A DNA stretch of 64,000 nucleotides from Sulfitobacter sp. THAF37 (GTDB lineage: Bacteria > Pseudomonadota > Alphaproteobacteria > Rhodobacterales > Rhodobacteraceae). The translations under genes and the position numbers were made by a program. Shown here piece by piece: positions 34,829 to 44,416 of the stretch. Positions within the stretch are counted from its first letter, which is position 1. Each line of letters begins with the position of its first letter. The stretch spans positions 1,561,501-1,625,500 of the forward strand of contig NZ_CP045372.1 of NCBI RefSeq assembly GCF_009363555.1, read 5' to 3'. Below the pieces are notes generated by a model. That model made no database searches and was not told the origin of the DNA. It saw only the letters and a program-made list of their open reading frames with translations.

Positions 34829-35341
34829 GTAATGCTCCATATGAATTGGGTTGGCAGATGTTGTATTTTCGGGGTCGACCGCGAGGCTGGCAAGTCTTTG
34901 CGCCGAAAAATCTACCTGTTGTTGCACAATGGCCGGACAGACGTTCGTTGCCCCCGACACGAAATGGAAACGCGAGGCTGCGAACAGAGTTCCAAGCGGC
35001 GTGAAGAGACAGGGCCCCGGCTGTCCGGATGGATCAGTACAGGCGGGGTGAGAGAGATTCTGTTCCGTTACGTCAGCGCGCGGGCGCCGCGGAGGTCCCG
35101 GCCAGTTTTCGGCACAAATTACTGTATTTACGGCCAATTCTGGCAAGGCTTTTGCCGACAGATAGGCAGCTTTTATCGCTTTCGGCACATTCTTGACATG
35201 TTCGGAAATAATCGACCTCCAATCTTAAAATTGTCTTAATCGCGACGCAAAATTGCCCTCTCTCCGCTCGCACATCTTGAAAGAACTATCTGCTCGCAGC
35301 CTGTGCGCGTCGCGCGACCGGCCAACTTTAGGGGATGACAC
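34829..35341. other. 513-base divergent intergenic region, no gene seen
   Basis: Separates the L,D-transpeptidase and the REC protein. It is AT-richer than its surroundings near 35110-35240. AGGGG at 35331-35335 serves the REC gene. I see no RNA gene, repeat or clear promoter. Confidence 0.5.
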
Positions 35342-36316
35342 ATGCGTATTCTTGCCGTTGATGACGATCCGGTGATTCTCGACCTGTTGGAACGGGCTCT
35401 GGCCGACGACCGCGGGTATCAATTGACCACCTGCAAGACTGCGGAAGAGGCGCTGACGCTGGTCGCAGGCCCGATCGAACCTTTCGAGTGCTTTCTGCTG
35501 GACGTCATGTTGCCGGGGATCGACGGTATCGAGCTGTGTGACCGCATCCGGCAGACACAGGCCTATCGCTCTGCCCCCATCATCATGATCACCGCGAGCC
35601 GCGAAGCCGACCTGATGGAACGCGCCTTTTACGCGGGCGCAACCGATTTCATCTCCAAGCCGCTGGACGGCGTGGAGTTGAGCGCACGGATCGTGTCCGC
35701 CAGCATGCTGAACGACAGCCTGCACCGCGAACGCGAAGTGCGGCACACCCTGGCCGATCTGACAGCCCAGATGAAGGTCCGCTTTGAGGAGCCGATCAAG
35801 CTTGAAACGCCCGAGGTCACGGACCTTCTGGCGCTTGAAAACAGCCTGTTGCGTCTGCCCGAGGGGCTTTATGCGATGACGCCGTTCACTGTCGATGTGG
35901 TTGGTCTGCGTGGCATTCACCGCGCGGTCGCTCCTCCGGCGTTCCGTTTCCACCTGGAGGCTGTCGCCAAGGCGATGGTGAGCGCGCTTGAGCAACGGAC
36001 GGCGCGGCTGGCCTATACCGGGTCCGGTCGTTTCATGGGGGTCGTGCTGGGCCGCGAAAGGTTCAACCGGGACGCGGTTCTGACGCAGATCAACGCCACG
36101 CTGTCGGCGGATTGGGACGTGGCGGCCAGCGGCACGCCGATGCCGCCTGCAATCCGGCTGACCACCCTGTCCGATCAGCGTCTTTGGTCCGGGGTTTCGG
36201 CCAGCGACTTGCTGCGCGCCAAGAAGACCAACACCGACCTGCTGCGCGGCGTCCGGGAAGAGCAGGAGGATGCCCTGTTCGAAAAGCTGGATGCCAAGGT
36301 GTCGCGCACATCGTGA
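35342..36316 (+). CDS. Response regulator with degenerate GGDEF-like output domain
   Basis: A 324-residue protein. The N-terminal receiver domain keeps the acidic pocket (Asp7-Asp9), the phosphoacceptor Asp54 (LLDVMLPG), Thr84 and Lys106 (ISKPLDG). A coiled linker around 125-150 leads to residues 170-310, which follow the GGDEF order: FTVDVVGLRGIH, VAKAMVSALEQ, then TGSGRFMGVVLG where an active enzyme would have RxGGDEF, then LLRAKKTNTD. The signature reads GSGRF, so cyclic-di-GMP synthesis is unlikely; binding or protein contact is more plausible. No partner kinase adjoins it. Confidence 0.75.
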   Translation: MRILAVDDDPVILDLLERALADDRGYQLTTCKTAEEALTLVAGPIEPFECFLLDVMLPGIDGIELCDRIRQTQAYRSAPIIMITASREADLMERAFYAGATDFISKPLDGVELSARIVSASMLNDSLHREREVRHTLADLTAQMKVRFEEPIKLETPEVTDLLALENSLLRLPEGLYAMTPFTVDVVGLRGIHRAVAPPAFRFHLEAVAKAMVSALEQRTARLAYTGSGRFMGVVLGRERFNRDAVLTQINATLSADWDVAASGTPMPPAIRLTTLSDQRLWSGVSASDLLRAKKTNTDLLRGVREEQEDALFEKLDAKVSRTS

Positions 36317-36427
36317 CCCGATGGGCCGCCCGTCAGGCGCGGCCCCGCCAATATGTGCAGCCGGGCTTGTCAACAAGCCCTGCTAAACAAGCCCTGCCGC
36401 GCCCGCGTTGAAACTGCTACGCAAAGC

Positions 36428-38083
36428 TCAACGCACGAACTTCTTGTGCTTGAGCCGCTTGGGTTCCAGAGCATCCGCGCCCAGGCGGCGTTTCTTGTCT
36501 TCCTCGTAGTCTTCGAAGTTGCCTTCGAACCACTCCACATGGGCTTCGCCTTCGAAGGCGAGGATGTGGGTGCAGATCCGGTCGAGGAAGAAGCGGTCGT
36601 GGGAGATGACCACGGCGCAACCCGCGAAATCCACCAGCGCATCTTCGAGCGCGCGCAGGGTTTCGACGTCCAGATCGTTGGTCGGTTCGTCCAGCAGCAG
36701 GACGTTGCCGCCCTCTTTCAGCAGGCGGGCCATGTGGACGCGGTTGCGTTCACCCCCCGACAGCAGGCCAACCTTTTTCTGCTGGTCGCCGCCCTTGAAG
36801 TTGAAGGACGAGCAATAAGCGCGGGAGTTGACCTCGGCGTCGCCCAGTTTGATCAGCTCGGCCCCGCCGGTGATGGCCTGCCAGACCGTATCGTCGGCCT
36901 TCAGGTCGTCGCGGGATTGATCGACATAGGACAGATCGACGGTATCGCCGTATTCGATGGACCCCGCATCAGGCTTTTCCTGGCCGGTGAGCATCTTGAA
37001 CAACGTGGATTTACCGGCGCCGTTGGGGCCGATGACCCCGACGATCCCGCCCGGCGGAAGGGAGAAATCCAGACCTTCGACCAGCAGTTTGTCGCCCATC
37101 GCCTTTTTCAGGCCCTCGACCTCGATCACCTTGTTGCCAAGGCGCGGGCCGTTGGGGATGACGATCTGCGCGCGCGACAGTTTCTCGCGTTCGGAGGTTT
37201 CGGCCAGTTCGTTGTAGGCGTTGATCCGGGCTTTGGATTTGGCCTGCCGCGCCTTGGCGCCCTGACGCATCCATTCCAGTTCGCGCTCCAGCGTCTTTTG
37301 CTTGGACTTGTCCTCGCGCGCCTCCTGTTCGAGGCGCTTGGCCTTCTGTTCCAGCCAGTCGGAATAGTTGCCCTCGTAGGGCACACCGCGGCCCCGGTCG
37401 AGTTCCAGTATCCAGCCGGTGATGTCATCCAGGAAATAGCGGTCGTGGGTGACGATCAGGATTGTCCCTTTGTAGTCGATCAGGTGTTGCTGCAGCCAGG
37501 CGATGGTTTCCGCGTCCAGGTGGTTGGTCGGTTCGTCCAAGAGCAGCATGTCGGGCGCTTCGAGCAGCAGCTTGCACAGTGCGACGCGCCGCGCCTCGCC
37601 GCCTGACAGAGAGGCGACATCGGCGTCGTCGGGCGGGCAGCGCAGCGCCTCCATCGACACGTCGATCTGGCTGTCGAGATCCCACAGGTTCTGGGCGTCG
37701 ATGTCGTCCTGCAGCTTTGCCATCTCTTCGGCGGTCTCGTCCGAATAGTTCATCGCCAGCTCGTTGTAGCGGTCCAGAATGGCCTTTTTCTCTGCCACGC
37801 CTTCCATGACGTTCTCGCGCACGGTCTTGGACGGGTCGAGCTGCGGTTCCTGCGGCAGGTAGCCGACCTTGGCGCCTTCGGCGGCCCAAGCTTCGCCCTG
37901 AAAATCCTTGTCGAGCCCCGCCATGATCTTGAGCAGCGTGGATTTACCCGCGCCGTTCACGCCGACAACGCCGATCTTTACCCCCGGCAAGAAGTTCAGG
38001 TTGATGTTTTCAAAGGTTTTCTTCCCGCCCGGATAGGCCTTGGATACACCGGACATGTGATAGACGAACTGGTAGGCGGCCAT
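36428..38083 (-). CDS. ettA: Energy-dependent translational throttle protein EttA (ABC-F)
   Basis: A 551-residue ABC-F protein with two ATPase domains and no membrane part. Walker A motifs are GVNGAGKST and GPNGAGKST; signatures are LSGGEARR and LSGGERNR; both DEPTNHLD and DEPTNDLD are present. The linker ([14 protein letters not shown] onward) is the P-site tRNA interaction motif. EttA binds the ribosomal E site and gates the first peptide bond depending on ATP/ADP ratio. Length matches Escherichia coli EttA (555). Confidence 0.95.
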   Translation of the reverse strand: MAAYQFVYHMSGVSKAYPGGKKTFENINLNFLPGVKIGVVGVNGAGKSTLLKIMAGLDKDFQGEAWAAEGAKVGYLPQEPQLDPSKTVRENVMEGVAEKKAILDRYNELAMNYSDETAEEMAKLQDDIDAQNLWDLDSQIDVSMEALRCPPDDADVASLSGGEARRVALCKLLLEAPDMLLLDEPTNHLDAETIAWLQQHLIDYKGTILIVTHDRYFLDDITGWILELDRGRGVPYEGNYSDWLEQKAKRLEQEAREDKSKQKTLERELEWMRQGAKARQAKSKARINAYNELAETSEREKLSRAQIVIPNGPRLGNKVIEVEGLKKAMGDKLLVEGLDFSLPPGGIVGVIGPNGAGKSTLFKMLTGQEKPDAGSIEYGDTVDLSYVDQSRDDLKADDTVWQAITGGAELIKLGDAEVNSRAYCSSFNFKGGDQQKKVGLLSGGERNRVHMARLLKEGGNVLLLDEPTNDLDVETLRALEDALVDFAGCAVVISHDRFFLDRICTHILAFEGEAHVEWFEGNFEDYEEDKKRRLGADALEPKRLKHKKFVR

Positions 38084-38282
38084 TGCGGAATTCCTGTCTG
38101 TTCAATGCGATTTCGGCCCGCAATATAACGGCGATGGTCCAAGATCAACGGAGACCTGCGAGGGCCCGCGAGGCAGGGCGGCCGTTCGCGCCGGGGCCCG
38201 GACAATTTTCACGGCCTCCCCTCCAGCCGGCAACCTTTTCTTTAGAGTCGTGCGGATAATTTGCGCTGGAAAGGAACATCTC

Positions 38283-38963
38283 ATGCTAGATTCTGTGACT
38301 CAAGCGGCGCATGGCCGCCGGGCGACGGACGCCGATGCCATCGACGCGGTCGTGACCATCGACGCCAAGAACAAGATCCTCTCGTTCAACGAGCCAGCCG
38401 AACGTCTGTGGGGCTACAGCAGCACCGAAGTGATCGGAAAGAACGTGAAGATGCTGCTGCCGCCGGAGATGCGGTCAAATCACGACAGTTTCGTCGACAG
38501 GCACCGCAACACCGGTCAGGGCCGTATCGTGGGCACCAGCCGCGAGGTGCCGATCCATCGCAAGGACAATTCGACAGGCTACGCACGGCTTGCCCTGAGG
38601 ATGGATTTGCAGCCGGATGGCGCAAAGCATTATATCGCCTTCCTCACGGATGTCTCCGAACAACACAACCGGACGATCGAGACATTGCAGCTGATGCGCG
38701 AACTGCTGGATCAGATCGACAAGTTGACCACCGGCATCAATACCATCGCGCAGCAGACCAACCTGCTGTCGGTCAACGCCTCGATAGAAGCGGCGCGCGC
38801 TGGCGATATGGGCCGGGGATTTGGCGTTGTCGCGATGGAGATCCGGGCATTGTCGAACCAGGCCCGGGAGATCACCAATGAGATCGAGACCGTGGTCGAA
38901 TCCGGCAGGCAGTCGGTCAGTAAGCTGGCCAGAGAATCCGTTCCGACAGGCATAAGCACCTGA
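38283..38963 (+). CDS. Soluble PAS domain fused to a truncated chemoreceptor signalling tip
   Basis: A 226-residue cytoplasmic protein. Residues 18-125 form a PAS domain ([32 protein letters not shown]). Residues 145-200 contain the chemoreceptor hairpin tip ([40 protein letters not shown]) that contacts CheA and CheW. There is no membrane segment, HAMP domain or methylation helix, and the protein ends soon after the tip, much shorter than Aer or McpS-type receptors. AAGGA precedes the ATG. PAS ligand unknown; an energy or redox sensor is typical. Confidence 0.8.
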   Translation: MLDSVTQAAHGRRATDADAIDAVVTIDAKNKILSFNEPAERLWGYSSTEVIGKNVKMLLPPEMRSNHDSFVDRHRNTGQGRIVGTSREVPIHRKDNSTGYARLALRMDLQPDGAKHYIAFLTDVSEQHNRTIETLQLMRELLDQIDKLTTGINTIAQQTNLLSVNASIEAARAGDMGRGFGVVAMEIRALSNQAREITNEIETVVESGRQSVSKLARESVPTGIST

Positions 38964-39315
38964 TCGCGCTGGCGTCGAAGGTTTCCCGGCGCAGGTTTTC
39001 TGGCCTGTGAGATGTGTCTTTTATTGATGAATTGATTCCACCAAAGAGTGTATGCCGGGAACAATATCCCGCAGGATGGGCGCCCATCCTGCGGCTTTGA
39101 TCGGGTCATATCACCTATCAGATCCCTTATTTTCAGGTAATCCGCCTGAAGTGAGGAAAATTTCAGTCGATATGAGTTGCATTTCTCTGTTACCTTTTTG
39201 TTAGCCCATGCGGAATGGTCGATGTCCGCCTGCGTGGGAAAACGAAGCTGCGACGTCACGCCGGTATGTCATGTGACATTGGTGTGAGGCGCACAGGGAC
39301 AACAGGGAACATCTC
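38964..39315. other. 352-base intergenic region holding a 26-bp palindrome
   Basis: No gene seen between the PAS-MCP and universal stress genes. At 39069-39094 a perfect 26-bp palindrome (half-site CCGCAGGATGGGC) is followed by CTTTG; it could be the upstream terminator or a protein site. The later part is AT-richer and probably carries the stress gene promoter. Confidence 0.55.
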
Positions 39316-39756
39316 ATGTCAAAAACCGCAATTGTTGTGGGCCTGGACGGATCGGAGGCCGGCGCACGCGCGCTGGCCTTTGCCAAAGACAGAGCCAAGA
39401 TGATCGGCGAGTGTTCGGTCACGATCTGCTACGTGATCGAATGGTCGCCGTTCTCTTTCCAGACGCCCGAGGAAAACGAGCAGCGCCACAAGCGCCGCGA
39501 AGAGGAACTGAAACTGGCGCACGACCGGGTCATCGACCCTGCTGTTGCCCAGGCCAGGGCCGAGGGTCTCGACGTGTCGGGTATTGTCCGGCACGGCGAC
39601 GCCGCCGATATTCTGGACGACATCGCCAGGGCCCAGAACGCCAGTCAGATCGTCGTGGGCCGGGTGGGCGTGCGCGGCCTGAAAGAACGGCTGTTCGGCG
39701 GCGTCACCGGGCGGCTTGTCGCTGCGGCGAGCGTGCCGGTCACAATCATTCCCTGA
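39316..39756 (+). CDS. Universal stress protein (UspA family)
   Basis: A 146-residue single Usp domain. The N-terminus AIVVGLDGSEAGARAL is the first beta-strand and nucleotide-contacting Asp. The C-terminal GRVGVRGLKERLFGGVTGRLVAAASVPVTI follows the G-2x-G-9x-G pattern of ATP-binding members, with the first glycine spacing slightly altered. It lies 17 bases before the alanine symporter gene, so the two are probably co-transcribed; such pairs often link transport to stress signalling. Confidence 0.88.
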   Translation: MSKTAIVVGLDGSEAGARALAFAKDRAKMIGECSVTICYVIEWSPFSFQTPEENEQRHKRREEELKLAHDRVIDPAVAQARAEGLDVSGIVRHGDAADILDDIARAQNASQIVVGRVGVRGLKERLFGGVTGRLVAAASVPVTIIP

Positions 39757-39772
39757 AGCGGAGGACATCGAA

Positions 39773-41320
39773 ATGCAAAGGCTTTTTGCTGCAATACTGA
39801 CAATGATCACCGCTGTTCTGCCGGGGCTTGCCACCGCGCAGGAGGCCGTGGGGATCGACCAGAGGATCAATGAGATTTTCGCGGATTATACCGGCTGGTA
39901 TGTCTCTTTCATCTTTGCACCGCTGCCGGGGACAACCTTTTCCTGGATCGCCTTGTGGCTGGTCGTCGGGGCGCTGGTGTTCACCGTCTATTTCGGCGCG
40001 ATCCAGTTCAAGGGGTTTGTCCATTCCATCCGGTTGGTGAAAGGCGACTATTCCGATCCCAACGACGCGGGCGAGGTCAGCCACTTTCAGGCGCTGGCGA
40101 CGGCGCTGTCTGGCACCGTGGGGTTGGGCAACATCGCGGGCGTCGCGGTTGCGGTCAGCATCGGGGGGCCGGGTGCGACCTTCTGGATGGTGGTCGCGGG
40201 GCTGTTCGGCATGGCGACCAAGTTCACCGAATGTACGCTGGGTGTGAAGTACCGCAACGAATATCCTGACGGCAGCGTGTCGGGCGGCCCGATGTACTAT
40301 ATCGTCAAGGGATTTGCCGAGCGGGGTCTGCCGCTGGGTGGATTCATGGCGGTGGTGTTCAGCATCTTCACCATCCTCGGTGCGCTGGGCGGCGGTAACA
40401 TGTTCCAGGCCAACCAGGCGCATGCGCAGATCGCCGGTGTGGTCGGCGACTATCCCGGCTGGATCACCGGTGTGATCCTGGCGGGCATCACCTTTGCGGT
40501 GATCGTGGGCGGTCTGAAGTCGATCGCACGGGTCACGGAAAAGGTCGTCCCGTTCATGGGGGTTTTCTATGTGCTGGTGTCGGTTCTCATCCTGCTGATC
40601 AACTACGATCAGATTGCCTGGGCCTTCGGCCAGATCTTCATGGGGGCCTTTACCGGTCTGGGTGTTGTCGGCGGCTTTACCGGGGCGCTCATCCAGGGTT
40701 TCCGCCGTGCCGCTTTCTCCAACGAGGCGGGCATCGGTTCGGCGGCCATCGCGCACTCTGCGGTGCGCACGAAGGAGCCGATAACCGAAGGTTACGTGGC
40801 CTTGCTGGAGCCGTTCATTGATACGGTCGTGATCTGCACGATGACCGCACTGGTGATCGTGATCAGCGGCGTGATGAACGTCGATCCTGAAACCGGTCTT
40901 TACGTCTGGAATGCCGAGGCAGGCCGGATCGCGACGGATGGGGATGTCAGCGGTGTGGCGCTCACGTCGGCGGCCTATGCCAAGGCGTTCTCGTGGTTCC
41001 CGGTTCTGCTGATGGTGGCGGTGGTGCTTTTCGCCTTTTCCACCATGATCAGCTGGTCCTACTACGGGCTGAAAGCCTGGACCTATCTGTTCGGTGAAGG
41101 GCAGACCAAGGAGTTGGTGTTCAAGGTGATCTTCTGTGTGTTCATCGTGATCGGCGCGGCAGCAAGCCTCGGGCCGGTGATCGACTTCTCGGATGCGATG
41201 CTGTTCTCCATGGCGATCGTGAACATCATTGCGCTGTATTTCCTGATGCCGATCGTGAAGCGCGAGCTGAACAGCTATGTCACCCGTCTGCGCGCGGGCG
41301 AGTTCACCCGGCACAAGTAA
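39773..41320 (+). CDS. Alanine or glycine:cation symporter (AGCS family)
   Basis: A 515-residue inner-membrane carrier of the AGCS family with about 11 helices. Family hallmarks are GTVGLGNIAGVAVAVSIGGPGATFWM near residue 115 and RRAAFSNEAGIGSAAIAHSA near 320. It takes up alanine or glycine with Na+ or H+. The first hydrophobic stretch (residues 5-20) resembles a signal anchor. I chose the ATG at 39773 with GGAGGA upstream instead of a frame starting inside the previous gene. A terminator follows. Confidence 0.92.
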   Translation: MQRLFAAILTMITAVLPGLATAQEAVGIDQRINEIFADYTGWYVSFIFAPLPGTTFSWIALWLVVGALVFTVYFGAIQFKGFVHSIRLVKGDYSDPNDAGEVSHFQALATALSGTVGLGNIAGVAVAVSIGGPGATFWMVVAGLFGMATKFTECTLGVKYRNEYPDGSVSGGPMYYIVKGFAERGLPLGGFMAVVFSIFTILGALGGGNMFQANQAHAQIAGVVGDYPGWITGVILAGITFAVIVGGLKSIARVTEKVVPFMGVFYVLVSVLILLINYDQIAWAFGQIFMGAFTGLGVVGGFTGALIQGFRRAAFSNEAGIGSAAIAHSAVRTKEPITEGYVALLEPFIDTVVICTMTALVIVISGVMNVDPETGLYVWNAEAGRIATDGDVSGVALTSAAYAKAFSWFPVLLMVAVVLFAFSTMISWSYYGLKAWTYLFGEGQTKELVFKVIFCVFIVIGAAASLGPVIDFSDAMLFSMAIVNIIALYFLMPIVKRELNSYVTRLRAGEFTRHK

Positions 41321-41358
41321 CCGGATGCATTGACAATGGGGCGCAAAGCCCTTCCTTT

Positions 41359-41388
41359 CGGCCCCTGAAGAAATTCGGGGGCCGTTTT
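41359..41388 (+). terminator. Terminator after the alanine symporter
   Basis: CGGCCCC and GGGGCCG enclose about 12 bases and are followed by TTTT. It ends only 3 bases before the first possible nadD start codon. Confidence 0.7.
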
Positions 41389-41390
41389 CG

Positions 41391-41993
41391 TTGCGCCATG
41401 ACATGCCATATGCCGCGCCGGGGCAGGTTGTCGGCCTTTTGGGCGGGTCGTTTGACCCGGCCCATGCGGGTCATGCGCATATCACCACCGAGGCGCTCAA
41501 ACGGTTTGGGCTGGACCGGGTCTGGTGGCTGGTCAGCCCCGGCAACCCCCTGAAGGCGCGGGGGCCGGAACCACTGGCCAAGAGGATGGACCGCGCCAGA
41601 GAGGTCATGCGGCATCCGCGCGTCGAGATCACGGACATCGAGGACCGGCTGGGCACCCGCTATACCGCACAGACACTGGCACATCTGCGCAGGCTTTATC
41701 CGCGGGTCCGTTTTGTCTGGCTGATGGGGGCCGACAACATGGCACAGTTTCATCAGTGGCAGGACTGGGGCCAGATCATCGAGACGGTGCCGATTGGCGT
41801 GCTGGCCCGACCCGGCCAGCGGATTTCGGCACGGATGAGCCGCGCCGCGGCGGTGTATGCGCCCTACCGTATTCCGGGGCGTTTCGGGCAATTGCTGGCG
41901 CGGTCAAGGGCACCTGCCTGGTGTTTTGTGAATGTGCCCATGAACGATGCGTCCTCCACCGCGATCAGGGCGCGGGGCGGCTGGTCAACGTAG
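41391..41993 (+). CDS. nadD: Nicotinate-nucleotide adenylyltransferase
   Basis: A 200-residue nucleotidyltransferase that makes deamido-NAD from nicotinate mononucleotide and ATP, upstream of Nad[18 protein letters not shown] contains the HxGH motif, and [12 protein letters not shown] the substrate loop. The start is uncertain: TTG at 41391 gives [15 protein letters not shown] at 41403 is an alternative; neither has a good ribosome site, and the terminator immediately before makes the leader unusual. Its 3' end overlaps the convergent EamA gene by 9 bases. Confidence 0.92.
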   Translation: MRHDMPYAAPGQVVGLLGGSFDPAHAGHAHITTEALKRFGLDRVWWLVSPGNPLKARGPEPLAKRMDRAREVMRHPRVEITDIEDRLGTRYTAQTLAHLRRLYPRVRFVWLMGADNMAQFHQWQDWGQIIETVPIGVLARPGQRISARMSRAAAVYAPYRIPGRFGQLLARSRAPAWCFVNVPMNDASSTAIRARGGWST

Positions 41994-42809
41994 GCGGGTC
42001 GACGTCAGCCCCGCGCCGATGATCAGCGCCAGGCCCGCCCAGGTGAAACCATCGGGAAGGTCGCCAAAGATCAGAAAGCCCAGTGCCACCGCGGCGATCA
42101 GCTGGAAATAGACCAGCGGGGCAAGCCGGGTCGCCGGGGCGATCCGATACGCATCGAGCAGCAGCAGGTTGCCAAGCATGGAGCACGTGGCAGAGGCCAA
42201 TGTGAGCCCGGCGATGGGCAGGGTGAAGGCGGGCAGGTGCCACAGCCCGACCGGCAGCGTTAGAGTTCCGGCGATCACCAGTTGGGTAAAGGTCAGCGCC
42301 ATGGGGCTTCCCAGCCCGGACAACCACCGCGACATGGTCAGGAAGGTGCCGTAGAACACCCCCGCGGCAACGGCCCAGAATACCCCGAGTTCGGCCTCGG
42401 GGCCGGGCCGCACCACAAGCAGCACGCCGACGAAACCCAGCACGGTCAGTGTGCTGCGCAGCAGGGTCACGGCCTCGCGCAGGAAGATGACGGCGAGGAT
42501 GTAGCTGACCAGCGGCCCGACGAAGAAGGCGGCGAAGACAGTTGCGACATCGACTGTTTTCAGGGCGGTCTGGATGCAGGTGATGCCCATTGCCAGCGTT
42601 CCCGCCCGCAGCCAGATGCGCCAGTTGCGCAACAGGGCGCCGCTGCCGTCCGGCAGAAACGGCAGCAGGATCAGCGCGCCGAGGGCGAAGCGCGACCACG
42701 CCACGAAGAGCGGAGAGAGGCCGAGGCCGCTGCTCAGCAGTTTGCCTGCGCTGTCCCCTGCAGGGATCAGGGACATGGCGATGAACATGATGGCGACGGC
42801 GCGACTCAT
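41985..42809 (-). CDS. EamA/DMT-family transporter
   Basis: A 274-residue membrane protein with about ten helices in two EamA repeats ([22 protein letters not shown] in the first; [19 protein letters not shown] in the second). Such proteins export or import small metabolites, and the substrate is not predictable. The start [16 protein letters not shown] at 42809 begins at the first helix; an upstream in-frame extension overlaps the dacB promoter and is rejected. Confidence 0.88.
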   Translation of the reverse strand: MSRAVAIMFIAMSLIPAGDSAGKLLSSGLGLSPLFVAWSRFALGALILLPFLPDGSGALLRNWRIWLRAGTLAMGITCIQTALKTVDVATVFAAFFVGPLVSYILAVIFLREAVTLLRSTLTVLGFVGVLLVVRPGPEAELGVFWAVAAGVFYGTFLTMSRWLSGLGSPMALTFTQLVIAGTLTLPVGLWHLPAFTLPIAGLTLASATCSMLGNLLLLDAYRIAPATRLAPLVYFQLIAAVALGFLIFGDLPDGFTWAGLALIIGAGLTSTRLR

Positions 42810-42895
42810 GATGCCTGCTAGCACGCATTTCCGGTCTGGAAAATGTGATATCTGACTGCTTGTGGACGGCCACGAGGTGCGGTTTAAACGGTCGC

Positions 42896-44392
42896 ATGGA
42901 AAAGCTATTTTCACGCCGGTCATTTCTGGGCTCCGCCGCCGCCTTGGGGGCGGTGCCCGGGGCGCTTCTGGCCGAACCGCCAACCCAGTCGGTGCGCCCG
43001 GCCATGCGGGGCGACGACCTTTACAAACGTGCCATCCCGGATGTCGAGACGATCATCGGGGACGCGAGACTGACCGGCGACCTGGCCTTTGCCGTGGCGC
43101 GGACCGACACGGGTGAGTGGCTGGAGTGCCGCAATGAACAGGTCGGGACGCCGCCCGCCAGCGTGGCAAAGGCCTTGACGGCGCTTTATGCGCTGGACGC
43201 GCTGGGGCCTGAACACCGGTTCGAGACACGCGTCCTGGCCACCGGCGGGATTGTCGATGGCGCCGTGCAGGGAGATCTGTTGCTGGTCGGCGGAGGTGAT
43301 CCGACCCTCGATACCAATGCGCTGGCCGACATGGCCGCCGAGCTGAAAGCCGCCGGGGTGCGGGCGGTCAAGGGCGGCTTCAAGGTCTACGAGGCCGCGC
43401 TGCCGGTGATGCGGCAGATCGACCCGGAACAACCGGATCATGTGGGCTACAACCCGGCGGTGTCGGGGTTGGCGCTGAACTTCAACCGGGTTCATTTTGA
43501 ATGGAAGCGCGGCAGCAACGGCTATTCCGTCAGCATGGAAGCCCGGTCGGACAAGTACCGGCCCGCTGTTGTGATGGCCGCGATGCAGGTCGCGGACCGC
43601 AGCACGCCGGTTTACACCTACGAGGAACGCGGCGGAAAGGACCAGTGGACCGTGGCGCGCGGTGCGCTGGGCGGCGGCGGGTCGCGCTGGCTGCCTGTGC
43701 GCAAGCCGGGTCTCTATGCCGGTGACGTGTTTGCCACCCTGGCACGGTCGCAGGGCATCGTGCTGCAGCAGCCCGAGATCGTGGACAGCCTGCCTGACGC
43801 GTTCGAAACCCTGGCGACCCGACGCAGTGACCCGCTGATTTCGATCCTGAAAGACATGCTGCGCTATTCCAACAACCTGACCGCCGAGATGGTCGGCATC
43901 GCCGCCACGCAGGCGCGGATCGGGCCGGTTGAGAACCTGCGGGCCTCTGCCGCCGCGATGAATCGCTGGGCCGTGTCGGAGCTGGGGCTGACCGCGCCCG
44001 CGCTGGTGGACCATTCCGGGCTGGGCGATGACAGCAGGATCACCGCGCTCGACATGGCGCGCGCCATGCTCAAGGTGCACGGCAGCGGGCTGCGCGACAT
44101 CCTGAAGCCCTTTGGGATGCGCGATTCGAAGGGGCGGCCGGTGCGCGACCACCCGATCGCGGTGGACGCCAAGACCGGCACACTGAACTTTGTCTCGGGT
44201 CTGGGGGGCTACATGACGGCGGCGGATGGCACCGTCATGGCCTTTGCGATCTTTGCCGCCAACCGCGAGGAACGGGCCAAGATCAGCCGGGAGGAGCGCG
44301 AAGGCCCGCCGGGTGCCCGCAGCTGGAACATCCGCGCAAAACGGGTGCAGCAGGCGCTGATCGAACGCTGGGGCGCGCTGTACGCAGGCTGA
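42896..44392 (+). CDS. dacB: Tat-exported D-alanyl-D-alanine carboxypeptidase/endopeptidase (PBP4, S13)
   Basis: A 498-residue penicillin-binding protein of the S13 family. Active-site triad motifs: SVAK at 89-92, SNN (RYSNNLTAEM) and KTG (DAKTGTLNF). The N-terminus SRRSFLGSAAALGAV is a strong twin-arginine signal, so this peptidoglycan hydrolase is exported folded. It trims or cuts D-Ala-crosslinks in the periplasm. The ATG at 42896 is chosen since it begins this signal; upstream codons in frame lack one. The deacetylase gene follows after 24 bases. Confidence 0.92.
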   Translation: MEKLFSRRSFLGSAAALGAVPGALLAEPPTQSVRPAMRGDDLYKRAIPDVETIIGDARLTGDLAFAVARTDTGEWLECRNEQVGTPPASVAKALTALYALDALGPEHRFETRVLATGGIVDGAVQGDLLLVGGGDPTLDTNALADMAAELKAAGVRAVKGGFKVYEAALPVMRQIDPEQPDHVGYNPAVSGLALNFNRVHFEWKRGSNGYSVSMEARSDKYRPAVVMAAMQVADRSTPVYTYEERGGKDQWTVARGALGGGGSRWLPVRKPGLYAGDVFATLARSQGIVLQQPEIVDSLPDAFETLATRRSDPLISILKDMLRYSNNLTAEMVGIAATQARIGPVENLRASAAAMNRWAVSELGLTAPALVDHSGLGDDSRITALDMARAMLKVHGSGLRDILKPFGMRDSKGRPVRDHPIAVDAKTGTLNFVSGLGGYMTAADGTVMAFAIFAANREERAKISREEREGPPGARSWNIRAKRVQQALIERWGALYAG

Positions 44393-44416
44393 CGGCTGCG
44401 GCTGAAAGGACATATC

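Noticed and set aside
34841-35188. N-terminal extension of the L,D-transpeptidase
   Set aside because: The Tat-like signal begins at 34828 with its own ribosome site.
35192-35230. TTGACA-like promoter before the REC gene
   Set aside because: No good -10 at 16-18 bases spacing.
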